Assembly (NCBI GenBank): GCA_026075535.2
Contig: AP026538.1
Coordinates: 3,286,001 to 3,350,000 of the forward strand
Direction: 5' to 3'
Origin: Tricholoma matsutake
Lineage: Eukaryota; Basidiomycota; Agaricomycetes; Agaricales; Tricholomataceae
DNA length: 64,000 nt
Every line of letters begins with the position of its first letter. Within the stretch, counting starts at the first letter, position 1. Made by a program: the position numbers and the translations under genes. Below the pieces are notes generated by a model. It ran no database searches. It saw only the letters and a program-made list of their open reading frames with translations, and was not told the DNA's origin. Shown piece by piece: positions 19,808-30,948 of this stretch.

Positions 19808-21430
19808 TTGTTTTCATGAATAGTTCGTCAGTGAGTATGGTCTTGTCCTCATAATCCATGTCTTCTTTGGCTATGTGATCTGCCCTCCTTGATAGGGCAT
19901 CTGATTGTACCATCTGTGATCCTGGTACCTGTTGTAGCTTCAGGTCAAATTGTGACAGGTAGATGCTCCATCTAGCCTCTTGTTGGTTCAGTTTCTGTGC
20001 CTGACAGAAGTACATCAGGTTCTTGTGGTTGGACATTACAATCACAGGGAATGGCATCCCCTGTAGGTAGTGTCTCCATGTCTCCAGTGCTCGGATTACT
20101 CCTAGTAGTTCCCTGTCGCATATATCGTAATTCCTTTCCACTTTGTTGAAGGAATGTGAGATGTAACTGCATGGGTTGCCAGTCTCTGTTGGCATCTTGT
20201 TGTCTGAGTACCGCGCCTGTCGCAAATTTCGAGGCATCAGATTCCACCACAAATGGCTTTGTTGCATCTGGCATCAGCAGTACTGGGGCTTCATTGAATT
20301 TCCTTTTCAGCACATCAAACGACTGCTGGCAGTTGTCTGTCCATTTGAATTTCTGGTTCTTCTTTGTCAAATCATTTACCGGTCTGGCCAGATCCACAAA
20401 GTGTCTGATGAATCTTCGATAGAAGTTTCTGAATCCTAGAAAGGATCTTACATCCTTCACCATTCTTGGCATGGGCCAGTCCTTGATCCCAGCCAGCTTT
20501 GTGTTGTCCATTGTGAGTTTGTTGGGTCTGATGATCATGCCCAAGAAGTCAACTTCTTGCACATCAAACTTGCACTTCTCTATTATCAGGTAGAGGTCAC
20601 ATTGTCATAGTTGGTCAAGAACCCTTTCAGCCCTTATCCAGTGTTCTTCTTCCATCTTTGAGAAGATCAGGATGTCGTCCATATAGATGATGAGCCATCC
20701 TTTGTCTATCATGTCTTGGAAGAGATTATTCATCATTGCCTGGAATGTTGCCAGTGAGTTGCACAGCCCAAAGAACATCACCATTGGCTTGAATAGCCCT
20801 CGGTTAGTCTTGAACACTGCCTTCCACTCATCTCCTTCTTTTATCTGTACATTGTGATATCCCCATCGAATATCAAGTTTTGTGAAAAATCTTGCTTCTT
20901 TCAGCTTGTCCAAGAGGTCTCCAATCAGTGGCAGAGGGTAGTTGTTCTGGATTGTCCCTTCATTCAGATAGCAATAGTCTTGGCAAGGTCATAGAGCTTC
21001 AGAGTCCTTCTTCAACATGAAGAAGAATGGGGATGCCATGGGTGATTTTGATGGTCAGATGTATCCTTTTTCCAGGTTCTCATCTAGAAACTCATTGAGT
21101 TTCTCCTGTTCCTTTGGCATAAGTGGGTAGACTTTGCAATCCTTTGGTACAAAGCCTTCTTTCAGATTGATCACATGATCCCACGGTCTTGATTCCAGGA
21201 ATCAGTCAGATGCAGCCTTCTCAAATACCTGTCTGTATCTTTGGTATTCTGGTGGCAGTCGGTCGTCCAGGATTTGCTTGCTGACTTGGTGGTTCTTCTG
21301 GTGGTTTGAATATGCTAATGACCAGTTCTCCTTGTACATATGTGATCAGGGTCTCTATTGTGTCCTGTTCATGGGTTTCTTCTGTTGCCCATATTTCCAT
21401 GCCTGTGTCTGCCAGTAGTTCCTCGTCTGG
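19752..21430 (-). pseudogene. Gy2 reverse transcriptase and RNase H
   Basis: The RT core frame (20913-20605) has [26 protein letters not shown] and the active-site IYMDDILIF. Frames 20562-19972 and 20267-19752 add the thumb ([15 protein letters not shown]), the RNase H entry ([17 protein letters not shown]) and [14 protein letters not shown]. Breaks lie near 20580 and 20190. Upstream to 21430 the N-terminal RT sequence is recognisable (KGYIRPS-like positions near 21060) but full of stops. Family role: copying element RNA to DNA. Confidence 0.8.
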
Positions 21431-21440
21431 TACTTCTTAG

Positions 21441-21912
21441 GGCAAGGCAGGGGTTACCCCTGGGTGTCAAATCTCATACCCTTACCCCTACCCCTGAACA
21501 CCCTACCCTTAGGGGTAACATATAAGGGTTGCCAAGGGTATGGGAGGGTTTGTCAAGGGTACAAGGGTTTGGCACAAAATCAACATATTTAGAGCAAAAT
21601 TCATTTGAAAAGTGTTGATAACTATTGTATTTACTATTAATATCACATATTAATACCTCTTATTAACATATGAAAGCCATTATCATGTTGGACAATCCCA
21701 AAATCTGAATTTAATTGATGAAAATCTTGAATATGAGTCTTTGTAACTGAGAAAATCAAATGATATTCTTACATAAGCATACCCCTGGCATACCCCTGTA
21801 CCCTTACTAAGGGTACAGGGGTATGCAAGGGTATGAACTTCCAAACCCCTACCCTTACCCCTCATACACTTAGCCCAAAAACACAAGGGTATACCCCTAC
21901 CCCTGCCTTGCC
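21441..21912. mobile_element. Small MITE made of CCCTTACCCCTACCC-like motifs (TSD TTAG)
   Basis: 472 bp with 14-bp perfect inverted ends GGCAAGGCAGGGGT, flanked by TTAG (21437-21440, 21913-21916). Both ends are dense in ACCCCTACCC / AAGGGTA motifs in inverted orientation; the middle is AT-rich. Not coding. Superfamily unknown. Confidence 0.75.
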
Positions 21913-22109
21913 TTAGTACTTCTTCAACCTTTACCTGAGGGGGGTCTCCCTGGGCATAGGTATTTCAGTGTTGACAGTACCATAATCTGGGGTCATATCA
22001 CCATGGGTCGGGGTAGCCTCCTGATGAGGGTTCTTTGTCCTGTTGCATGGTGCCATTTTCAAGTTCTTTTTGCTGGTGCTTTCCTCCCCTGTGGAGGTTA
22101 GCAATTCTT

Positions 22110-22500
22110 TTATCTTCTGTAAGATTTGTTGTGTTGTGTCACATTCATTGTGTTTGCCCTTTTCCCATTGTTCTTTCTTTTGGTTTTCTTGGGTCTTGGC
22201 GACAGTGCGTCTTGCTGCTTTGAGGTTCCTGATTTCTTTAGGGGTGCCTCTGTTCCTGGTTTTGCGATGGCTTTCTGGGCCGAATCCAGTTCCTTTGCTT
22301 TATTTTTGGAAAGCCTTTCTCTTGTTTTTGCCATGGCTAATCATGCTCAGGCAAGGTTCCTCTCCTTGTCTTCAGAGAGCCTCTTTCTCATTTTTGTCAT
22401 GGCCAATCGTGCTTGGGCAAGGCTCTTCTCTTTTTCTTCAGAGAGCCTCTTTCTTGTTTTGGCCATGATGTGTCGAATTTGTGCCATCATGTCATGGGCG
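22110..22500 (-). repeat. 66-bp in-frame tandem repeat in Gy2 polyprotein linker
   Basis: Two adjacent 66-bp units (about 22333-22400 and 22400-22465) plus a partial third encode a charged helix-forming repeat of the type AMAKTRERLSKNKAKEL on the minus strand. It lies between protease and RT. Coiled-coil-like; purpose unknown. Confidence 0.55.
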
Positions 22501-23029
22501 CCTCTCTTCCAGTGTCAACTTTGGGGAGGTTTAAGGTGTTTGGGAGGGCCCATTCAGCTCTTCTTGTCTTCTCCAAGATTTGTTGGATTTGAGCCCATCG
22601 TTCTTTGTCTCGGAACTCAAAAGTTCCCTTCTTCCAGTTGATGATCAGGTTTATCTCCCAAAGCCATGGCAGGCCCAGGATTACCAATTCTTTGCCTAGT
22701 CTGGCAACTAGGTATTGCATTGGGAAGTTCTGTCCATTGATGTGGAGCCTCCCTTTCATGCATCTCATGATCATCCCTTGCTTATTCAGGGTCCCATCCA
22801 CATTTGTGGTCCAGATGGTGTAGCCTAGGGGGTATGTCTTGATCCCTTCTTGTTCGACAAATTTTGAGTCAATAAAGACTCCTCCTGCTCCAGAGTTGAG
22901 GAGCACATTTGTTGTGACATCTTTCCTGTTGTCTGACTCAGCTACCCAAATAGACAGGTGCATAGATTGTCTATTCAAGGTAGCTAAGAGTACAGATCCT
23001 ATGGAGACTACAGCAGTGACTGGCATCAT
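22487..23029 (-). pseudogene. Gy2 aspartic protease, catalytic Asp replaced by Asn
   Basis: 180-codon minus frame. The retropepsin motif reads LLNSGAGGVFID instead of LLDSGA: Asn codon at 22897-22895, explained by one G-to-A change at a CpG. Downstream it keeps YTIWTTNVDGT and ELVILGLPWLWEINL, as in Gy1 protease. With the catalytic Asp lost it should be inactive. Confidence 0.8.
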
Positions 23030-23283
23030 ATCAGGCCGCTGTTCTAAAAACCCAATTCCTCAAGGAGATTGAGGGCTCATTCTTTTTCTTCTTCATCCAG
23101 TTCATCCAGCATTGTGCTGATCTTCTGGTAGGTGTCCACTCCAGTCTTCTTCTGGGTGAAACAGTTTTGGCAGGGAGGTGGTGCTGACCCCATCTGGGTG
23201 GGGTTCTTTCCATCTTTATGGTCAGACAATCGGTGTCAGGGTTGGTGGCAGATGAAACATAATCCCTTTTGGAGGTGTTCCAT

Positions 23284-24093
23284 TCATTTTTGGTTCATCA
23301 GTCGGTTGATGTTGAGAGAGGGCTGTTGTTTCTTCGTTGTTTCTTTTGTCTTCTCATTCTGCCTGGTCTTCCCCAGGATTGCCATGGCCCATTTCCATTG
23401 GCCTTTGTAATTTGAAGCTGCCTTTATCCAGCCTTCGAGAGTGTTGGGTACTGTCTCCATTGTGTGTACCCTCTCTAGTAGTTTGGGGTGCAGTCCATCC
23501 ATGAAGTACCCGATCATGGCTGCATCTTTGGTGATTCCTGTCCTGTCTTTCAGGATGCGGAATTTCGCCACATATTCTTTGAGGTTCTCTGAACCTTGTT
23601 TGAGATTCTTAATCTCTGTCTTTGCCATTCCAGTGTCATCGATCGGTGAGAAGGATTCTAGGACCTTCTGTCAGAAGTCTGCATAATCTCCAAATCCCTC
23701 AGATTGGTGTTGGTTGACAAATGCCTGTGCCCAGGCAGCTGCTGTCCCTCCATTCATGAAGGACAGTGTGAAGATAATCTTCTTGTCATTCGTGTCATAG
23801 ACCTGGTCATTGATTCACAGGTAGAGGTCTATCTCCTGCAGGAACTTGGCAGTCTTGGTCCACTCTCCTGAGAAGTCTGTGGGTGATCGGATTTGAATGT
23901 CCTTCACAGACATCATGGGTGTGGTTGCAGCAGGCTTGGACATCTCATTATAGAGGTTGTTGATTTTGTCAGATAGGAAGTGGGTGGGTGTTTCAGGTGG
24001 GGGTGTGTGTGGTTGTTCGAAGTCTTCATTGGTGAGGTAATCTCCTCTTTGTCTTTCAGTTGTTCTGTAGAACCAATATTGTGCTGGGGTCAA
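23284..24093 (-). pseudogene. Gy2 Gag
   Basis: Minus frames 24093-23815 (MTPAQYWFYRTTERQRG, then FSGEWTKTAKFLQEIDLYL) and 23628-23284 (MAKTEIKNLKQGSENL, MIGYFMDGLHPKLLERV, NTLEGWIKAASNYKGQW) are separated by a stop-rich stretch around 23640-23815 that still resembles gag. Typical retrotransposon-gag pattern. Zinc-knuckle Cys residues are recognisable only in damaged form near 23200. Confidence 0.75.
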
Positions 24094-24245
24094 GTAACGG
24101 ACTAGTCTTCCATTGTATCAGTACCAAGATGAACCTGGCTGTGGTTCCACTTCTCTTGGTGGTCAGTCTGGGGTTTGTCCAGACCCAGGTCATTGTGCAG
24201 TGTTTTGAGACATATTGCCTACACCTAGATAGGTGGGCTAGCAGA

Positions 24246-24257
24246 TAGTTTAGATCT
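24246..24257 (-). promoter_or_regulatory. Self-complementary primer-binding site of Gy2
   Basis: AGATCTAAACTA (minus sense) lies 2 nt inside the 5' LTR and is the exact complement of TAGTTTAGATCT in the LTR (24496-24485), itself 24 nt downstream of TATAAG (24520-24515); 33 nt in the other LTR. Same arrangement as Gy1 with unrelated sequence. Confidence 0.62.
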
Positions 24258-24259
24258 TA

Positions 24260-24870
24260 TGTTAAGGGCGAAGCCTCAACCACTCAATCTAGTCGATGTC
24301 GTTCCACAAGGTGCTTCCTCAATGGGTCATTCAGCACTAGTCTTACTCAGAGCATCCAACGTAAGATGGATAGTGCACTCTAGCAGGCCTTCTGCATAGA
24401 GTCGTTGGGGTTCATGCACTAAGGGGCTTCCTTAGTAGTTTTGAGTAAGTTCATGAGTTCACAGGTTAAGGCTGTAGATTGCCTAGATCTAAACTAAGGA
24501 CATGAGTCGCAGTACTTATACTAGGAGGGAGGTCCTTACTGTCCAATTGGAAAGATAGATGTGTATCAAGTAAGAATAGAAACAATAAGCCTCATGCCTA
24601 GCATGAGGCATCCGATGTCATGGACCCGATGTCAAGGGGTCACTGTATCACAGCATGTGTGGGAGCGGGTTCAGGTGCATAGAGTCGCCATGTGTCAAGG
24701 GTGCCTTCCACAGGAAGGGGATTGAATGCATGTCATCGGCATGCATTGTGGGTGTGTCTGGTGTCAAGGGCATGCCTCAGGCATGAGTCAGGGAGTGCCT
24801 CCTGTCTGGAGGGGATCGTCGGGTATGTTGGGTCAGTTGGGTTCCATGTGTTACAAGGAGAATTGTAACA
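24260..24870 (-). repeat. 5' LTR of Gy2
   Basis: 611 bp, TGTTAAGG...TTGTAACA. It preserves the empty target site of element C (CACTGTATCACAGCATG near 24645) and lacks the duplicated unit seen in the 3' LTR. Confidence 0.92.
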
Positions 24871-26074
24871 ATATGGACCTCCTTTGTAAAGCAGTCACAT
24901 ACTACAAATATTGCATCATACCCTTGAGCTTCGGATAGTCCAGTGATAAAATTTACAGATATATCTTGCCATGGTGCTTTGGTATGGGGTTCAGCATTAA
25001 TTTCCCTGCAGGTTTCTCTGGAAAGTTCTTCCCCCTCATGCATGTATCACATCCATCCACATACCCCAACACATGTTTAGAAATTCTGGGCCACCAATAA
25101 TTTCTCATTACTAATTCCAATGTCTTCCATCTTCCTGGGTGTCTGGCAGTCAGCATATTATGATGTAACCAGACGATCTCCCTTGACAAATCCTGATCCT
25201 TTGGTACATACACCTTCCCTCAGAATAACACCAACCCTTGCTCCTCAGCCCATTCATCTCCTTTAATATTACCCTTCTTCTCTCCCTTCAGAGCTTTCAC
25301 TGCTTCCACTACTTCATCATCCATCTCCAAACATTGTCTAATTTTAGACAACATTTCCATTTCTGAGCTATCTATTAATAGATGCCCTTGACACATAGTG
25401 CAAATGTGAAAGTGTTTGGGTTGGAGTAAGGTAACATTTGTATTGACCCCCCTTTTGTGATCAATACATCTGGATAATGCATCTGCTTTCCTCATTAAGC
25501 TTCCCACTTTGTGGACTAAGTAAAAATTGAAACATGACAGGAATAGCACCCAACATGCTTGCCAGCAGTTCAGCTTTTTGGCTGACATGAAATATTGCAG
25601 ATTTTGATGATCCATCCAGATTTCAATCTGATGTGTACATCCCTCCAAATAATGTCCCCACACATCCAACGCTCATATTATTCCCAACATCTCTTTGTCA
25701 TGCACATCATAATTCCTCTCCACATCATTCAACCCTCAGGACAAATATGTGCAAGGATGCCATTTGTCATCTTCACACAGCATCGATAATACTGCTTCAG
25801 TAGCAAAGTCAGATGCATCTGATTCCACTCATAAGGGGCATGTGAAATCTACTGGGGCTAATATTGGTCCCTCCACAAACTTCCTTTTCAACTCCTCAAA
25901 TACTGTCTGCTGCTGCTTCCCCCACCTCCACACTACTCCCTTTTGCATAAGGTTATGTAAGGGTGCAGCAATTTTGGAAAAATTATGCACAAAGTGATGA
26001 TAATCATTTGTGAGTCCCAAGAAGGCTTGAATCTCTTTAACGCGAGTGAGCGCAGGCCAGTCAGTGATCACCTG
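24871..26074 (-). pseudogene. Gy1 copy 3: RT end, RNase H and integrase zinc module
   Basis: Minus reading from 26074: VITDWPALTRVKEIQAFLGL (RT thumb), RNase H with VDHQNLQYF-like and RKADALSRCIDH (near 25480), then the integrase HHCC module (LHHNMLTARHPG ... CDTCMRG, 25160-25020) and SVNFITGLSEAQG near 24950, where the first catalytic Asp has become Asn. Multiple stops. At 24871 it meets Gy2. Confidence 0.8.
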
Positions 26075-27470
26075 TAGTGTTTGAGGGTCCAGTCCATAAG
26101 ACCAGAAAAAGACCAGACCCTTAACTGAACTTAACCACAAGAGACTGAACCGTCGGTCTCGGTCCATCCAAAATGGCCTGCAGTCCAGTTAGCAGTTGAT
26201 ACTTATTTAAAAGTCACAAAAACTGATCAAAGACTGGTCTCAACTGGTCTTTCATACCCACAAATGACTATGTATTCATGTACCTAAATACTAAAACTAC
26301 TTGTACATACAACAATGAGAGGGGGATGCCCCAAGGATAAGTGGGGGAGGGTCTGGGTTTATATATCTTCAAAGTCATTGTACATGTTTGTCTTAGTTGT
26401 ACATGTTTGTTTGTAGTAAACAAACATCTATGTGTCATGCGTCGATGCATTTGTTTGTAATTACAAGCATTCATATCTGATGAACATCCTGTGCCACATC
26501 ACCACCCTGGTCTGCAACTATGACCACGCAAACCAACAAACAACAAGCAGGGGGCCCAAACAATGCTAGTTTGTCATTTGGGCCCCCTAGGGTATGTTTT
26601 TATAGTTTATTTCTTCTTCCTTTTACTAACTACATTTTTCTTCATCTTTAGGTGTTTGCATCTTGATAACGACATTGCCCACCCACCAAATGATGCACGC
26701 AAGCCCTTCACTGCCTCTGCTCACAGGGTGGCAACAGGCCCTTTCCTGGACAACGGCAATGGCAATGACAATGACTGCAAACACCACATCACACAGCACC
26801 ATCACCCTGCCTGCGAGCCACTGCTCGTAGGGGGAGATGGAGATGCTGGGGACAATGAACACCAGGGACAACAGGGGATAACAAAAGACTACACCAACAA
26901 TGAACACCAGGGATGACAAAAGACAATGCCAACAAATGACAAACACCAGTGACAACAAAAAACAATGCCAAAGAATGTCATACACAAGAGACAACAAAAG
27001 ACAACAACACACACCAGGGATGATGAATGGCGGGAATGACAACTAGCGGGGGACAACAAATTAAGGGGATGACAAGCAGCCTGGACAATGAATGGCAGTG
27101 AACAGCAGGGACAATGATGACAATGAATCAAGGGGATGATGATGACAATGAATCAAGGGGATGATGAACAGTGGGGAAAGGGACAACAGCATGGACAAGA
27201 CAATGACCCCCCACCCTCGCTACAAAAGCAAGATGGTGGGGCTGTTTTTTTTTTTTCATTCTAATTTTTTTTTCTTCCGGTCTCTTAGCAACAGCCCACT
27301 GCTGCAAGCAACTGCTCGCAGGGTGTAAATGTAACTAGTTTTATCTACCATATAATATAATTTAGTGGGACTCGAAAAAACAGCCAGAAGACCGGTTAAA
27401 ACTGGTCTTTTCAGTTGTGGTCCATCTAATCTGGGCATTGAATTGGACTGAACCGGACTCTTAAACACTA
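26075..27470 (+). mobile_element. hAT-like non-autonomous element A (TSD ATCACCTG)
   Basis: 1396 bp, ends TAGTGTTTGAGGGTCC and (inverted) TAGTGTTTAAGAGTCC, flanked by ATCACCTG at 26067-26074 and 27471-27478. It shares with B and C the subterminal CCAGT motifs, a GGGCCCAAAC...GTTTGGGCCCC-type pair near 26551-26586, GAGCCACTGCTCG-type palindromes and an intron-like stretch at 26592-26651 (GTATGT, TACTAACTAC, CTTTAG). No transposase. Confidence 0.92.
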
Positions 27471-28620
27471 ATCACCTGTACCTAGTGCTTTGAGGTCTAG
27501 TCCGGTCCAGTTCTTTGCCCTCCTTGAGGGTGGACCAAGGACCAGACTGGTCATTACATTTTCGAAGTATGAAAAAAACCAGACCAGACCCTATAGGACC
27601 GGTATACTATGGTTCCATAGCGGTTCATAAACTGGTTTTGACCAGTTCAGAACCTAACAAGGTCCTGACCAGTCAACAACTGGTCAGGACTAACTACTTA
27701 CTGGTAATTACAATTATACATAACGAGAAAGTAAAACAAGAAAGTAAAACAAAAACAAAAACAAAAGCACCTGCAGTCCACCTCATGAGCAGTGGCTCGC
27801 AAGGCTGGAGGCAGGTACAAAGTCGTCTTCATCATCGTCCGCCCCCCCCTTGTTACTCATGTTCGTTGTTCCCCCAGCCCCACGTTTGTCATTCCCCACC
27901 CCCTATGTTGTTGCTCATGTTTGTCGTTTGTCATTCCCCTGTCGTTGTGTGGACTTGTCATTCCCTGTCATTGTGTGGGTTTGTCATGTTGTTGTCATTG
28001 TTGGCATTGGCCTCATTGTTGGCATTGGCCCCATTGTTGGTGTCGTTGGCCCCGTCGTTGGCGTTGGTGTTGGCCCTGTCATCATTGTTGGCATTGGCCC
28101 CGTGGTTGTTGGTGTTGGCCTCATTTTGGGCATAGAGGGTGCTGTTTCATGTCTTTTGTTAGCTGGGGGAGATTGCAACATGGCAGGGGGTAATTACCTG
28201 AGTGGGTGTTATGTTCTCCTAGTCATCCCCATCCTGTCATCCCTTGTGTTCATTTGGTTGTTCACAGCACCTGCAATCCACCCTGCGAGCAGTTGCTCGC
28301 AAGGCTGGGGGCAGGTGCTCGTTACTTGTCATCTCCTGTTGTTGCTGGTCCCCTATCCACCCTCTATATACCCCATGAGCAGAGAGGGCTCATGGTGGCA
28401 GTGGGGGGTGGCTCGTTGTTAGTCTAGAAAGTTGGAACCTAAAATACAACCAAAAAGTTATTAGTTAGTTATAATTCTTATGAAATAGAAAGAAAGTTCT
28501 TTACCTGGGCCCAGACAACATCCAGCTGTCGTTTGGGCCCTGTTTTGTGCATTGTTCATACCCTATTCCGACCTTCGATAGGTTGCAGTCATGGTGGATG
28601 TGGGAGAGAAAGTGAGTAGC

Positions 28621-29021
28621 TGTTAGGGCGACACCCACTATCTGCTAGCTAAGACCATGCAGGTTCTCTCTACAAGAAGGGGGCGGGATCTGCGCGCGTG
28701 ATGGGGGAATTGATCATTTTGATACGAGGGGGTTATTAATAGGTGAGTTTGTTGAGATAGGCCTTTCACACCAAAAACGTAGGTGGAATACCTGAAGAAC
28801 ACAACTGGGGTCCCCTAGGCATATATTTAGGGTTTATATACTATGTTACACATATTGTACATTGTTGTTACCGACGCACTCATACATGCATGTACATTTT
28901 GATGCGTGCGAAATAAAATTCTCATGCTATCAAAGTGTAGCATCATTTGGTGTCATGTAGCGTAATTTGACATAAAAAAATAAAATGAAATTTTATTAGG
29001 TAATGGGGTGGTTTCCTAACA
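28621..29021 (-). repeat. 3' LTR of Gy1 copy 2
   Basis: TGTTAGGG...CCTAACA, 401 bp. Paired with 32534-32935. Confidence 0.95.
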
Positions 29022-29186
29022 TTACCCCCCTTTTATGCCTCGACTTCCAGGTGAGAAAATATTACGTTTGTCCCCTCTGTGAAATTTTTGGTAAGGCCGG
29101 AATTTCATCCCCTCATACACCATTCTCGCAATGCGACGCAGAGCATTTGGATTACGTTTAAAGAATTGGGCGATTGCATTATGCGC

Positions 29187-29585
29187 TCACTTACAATTCT
29201 CTTCGGGTTCCCATGAATTATTTTCGTCGGTATAGTTTTTCCACTTTATTAAGAACTCCAATTTGTTCTGTCGAAGACGTGAGTCTAGAATTTCTTCAAC
29301 TATGTATTCTGGAGCACCTTCTACTATTATCAGAGGTTGCAGAGTAGTTTGTTGGCCAGGAATAGTGGGCGGGCAGTAAGGGCGTAGGCAGGATACGTTA
29401 ATCTCGGGATCAATCTTGAATGATTGGGGTAATTTTAGCATTACCGCATTAGGCGAGATCACTTTAGAGATCGCATATGGGCCAACTTGTTTCTCCGTAA
29501 GTTTCTTCAAAGGTCGTGGAATATTCAGGTCCTTGGTACTTAGCCATACCAAGTCACCAACTTTGTACTCTGGAGTGCGTGCTCA
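29187..29585 (-). CDS. Gy1 integrase C-terminal module with chromodomain
   Basis: Minus frame 29552-29187. It holds the GPY-like module (KKLTEKQVGPYAISKV, NAVMLKLPQSFKI, RPYCPPTIPG) followed by a chromodomain: EYIVEEILDSRLRQ, then LEFLIKWKNYTDENNSWEP. The aromatic positions (Y, W, W/Y) of the methyl-lysine cage are present. It is separated from the integrase core by a single TGA at 29583-29585, again readable as a former CGA. In chromoviruses this domain guides integration to heterochromatin, which fits the element's nesting habits. Confidence 0.88.
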
Positions 29586-30410
29586 AGTACGATCTGCGTG
29601 TTGCATCATGTCATCATGTGCTTTCTTCAATGCCACCTCTGCTTCCTCTTGTACCTTTTGCATCTTAGATACAAAGTCTTCTACTGACTGTACTTTGACT
29701 TCCCTTCTGGGTTCTACTCCCATGCGAGGATGATATCCATAATTCGTGAAAAAGGGTGACATACGAGTAGCCGAATGGAATTTGTTATTGTGGGAAAATT
29801 TGGCAATTGCCAACCATTCGGGCCAGTCGGTTTGTCGGTAGTTGACAAACATACGTAGGTACTGCTCCAACTCCTGATTCATTCTCTCTGTCTGCCCATC
29901 AGTCTGTGGGTGATATGCCATAGATAATTTAGTTTGAATTCCCAATATGTTGTTTAGTTCTTGCATAAACACGGAAGCAAATTGTGGTCCACGATCGGAG
30001 ATAACAGTATCGGGTAACCCATGTAACCACCATACCTGATTTAGATAGAGGCGCACCAAGCCCAATGATGAGGTTTCTGTAGTAGTAGGAATAATATGGA
30101 CCTCTTTTGTAAAGCGGTCGCATACTACAAATATTGCATTGTACCCTTGAGCCTCGGGTAATCCAGTAATAAAAACCACAGATATATCTTGCCACGGCGC
30201 TTTAGGTATAGGGTTCAGCATTAATTTTCCTGCAGGTTTCTCTGGAAATTTATTCCCCCTCATGCACGTATCACATCCATCCACATACCCCAACACATAC
30301 TTCGAAATTCCGGGCCACCAATAATTTCTCATTACTAATTCCAACGTCTTCCATCTTCCTGGGTGTCTGGCAATCAGCATATTGTGATGTAACCGGACGA
30401 TCTTTTCCAA
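29583..30410 (-). pseudogene. Gy1 copy 2 integrase core, first Asp replaced by Val
   Basis: About 275 codons. HHCC module (LHHNMLIARHPG ... CDTCMRG), then DISVVFITGLPEAQG where Val stands for the first catalytic Asp (Asn in copy 3), VISDRGPQFASVF (second Asp) and TDGQTERMNQELEQY (Glu). The frame opens through the deletion joint at about 30405 and has no ATG of its own. Probably inactive. Confidence 0.82.
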
Positions 30411-30780
30411 TCAATTTCGGGATTATGCTTCCATAACCACGGACATCCTATTATTAGATTGGTTTTCCCAAGATCGCACACTTCAAATACAGCTTGCTCC
30501 TGATGCTCCTGATACTTTAGGATCATAGTCACCTCCTCCTTGATAGTTCCTCCATGATTGACTGTTCCATCAATATTGTACACCATTATAGGTTGCGCCA
30601 GCTTGTGTGTGTTAATACCATTTCCGGTAATTGAGGATCAATTAATAAATAATCCTGTAGCACCACTATCAAGCAATGCTTCCACATCAATAGCTGCATG
30701 CGTGTCCACTGTCTTCAATCCCACAGTCAAGGTGATTTCAGGTTCTACTCATGCAGAGCGAATAAAGAATTTAGGGGTTT
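30411..30780 (-). pseudogene. Gy1 copy 2 protease fragment
   Basis: Minus sequence from PKFFIRS (near 30780) through LLDSGATGLFI to NLIIGCPWLWKHN and EIDWK, where the deletion removes the rest and fuses to integrase DNA in a different frame. One stop interrupts before PIMVYNIDGTVN near 30635. Confidence 0.75.
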
Positions 30781-30948
30781 TCAGAAATGACGCGTGAAAA
30801 TTGTCACGTGATTGACAACAGTTGTACTCCTTCTCATCACGTGATTCAGAACGGTTATACTCCTCCTCGATTTCCTTTTCTGATTTGCTCTGGGTTTCCT
30901 CGGATACTAATACATTGTAATGATTCTGGGTCACCAATGGGGAAACCT

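Larger units (their letters stand above)
15336..24870 (-). mobile_element. Ty3/gypsy element Gy2, nearly complete (TSD ATATG)
   Basis: LTRs at 24260-24870 (5') and 15336-17367 (3', split by hAT-like element C) both read TGTTA...TAACA and the whole is flanked by ATATG (15331-15335, 24871-24875). It sits in Gy1 copy 3 integrase; the uninterrupted site reads GGAATAATATGGACCTC in copy 2 near 30090. It encodes gag, protease, RT, RNase H and integrase, all broken. A purine tract (GCGGGGGGGTAA, 17378-17368 in minus sense) lies next to the 3' LTR. Plus-strand coding sequence lies between integrase and 3' LTR. Confidence 0.92.

Noticed and set aside
27792..28422. Hydrophobic ORFs resembling membrane proteins (VGIGPIVG repeats)
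   Set aside because: Caused by short GTTGGCATTGGCC-type tandem repeats inside element B; all frames are open.
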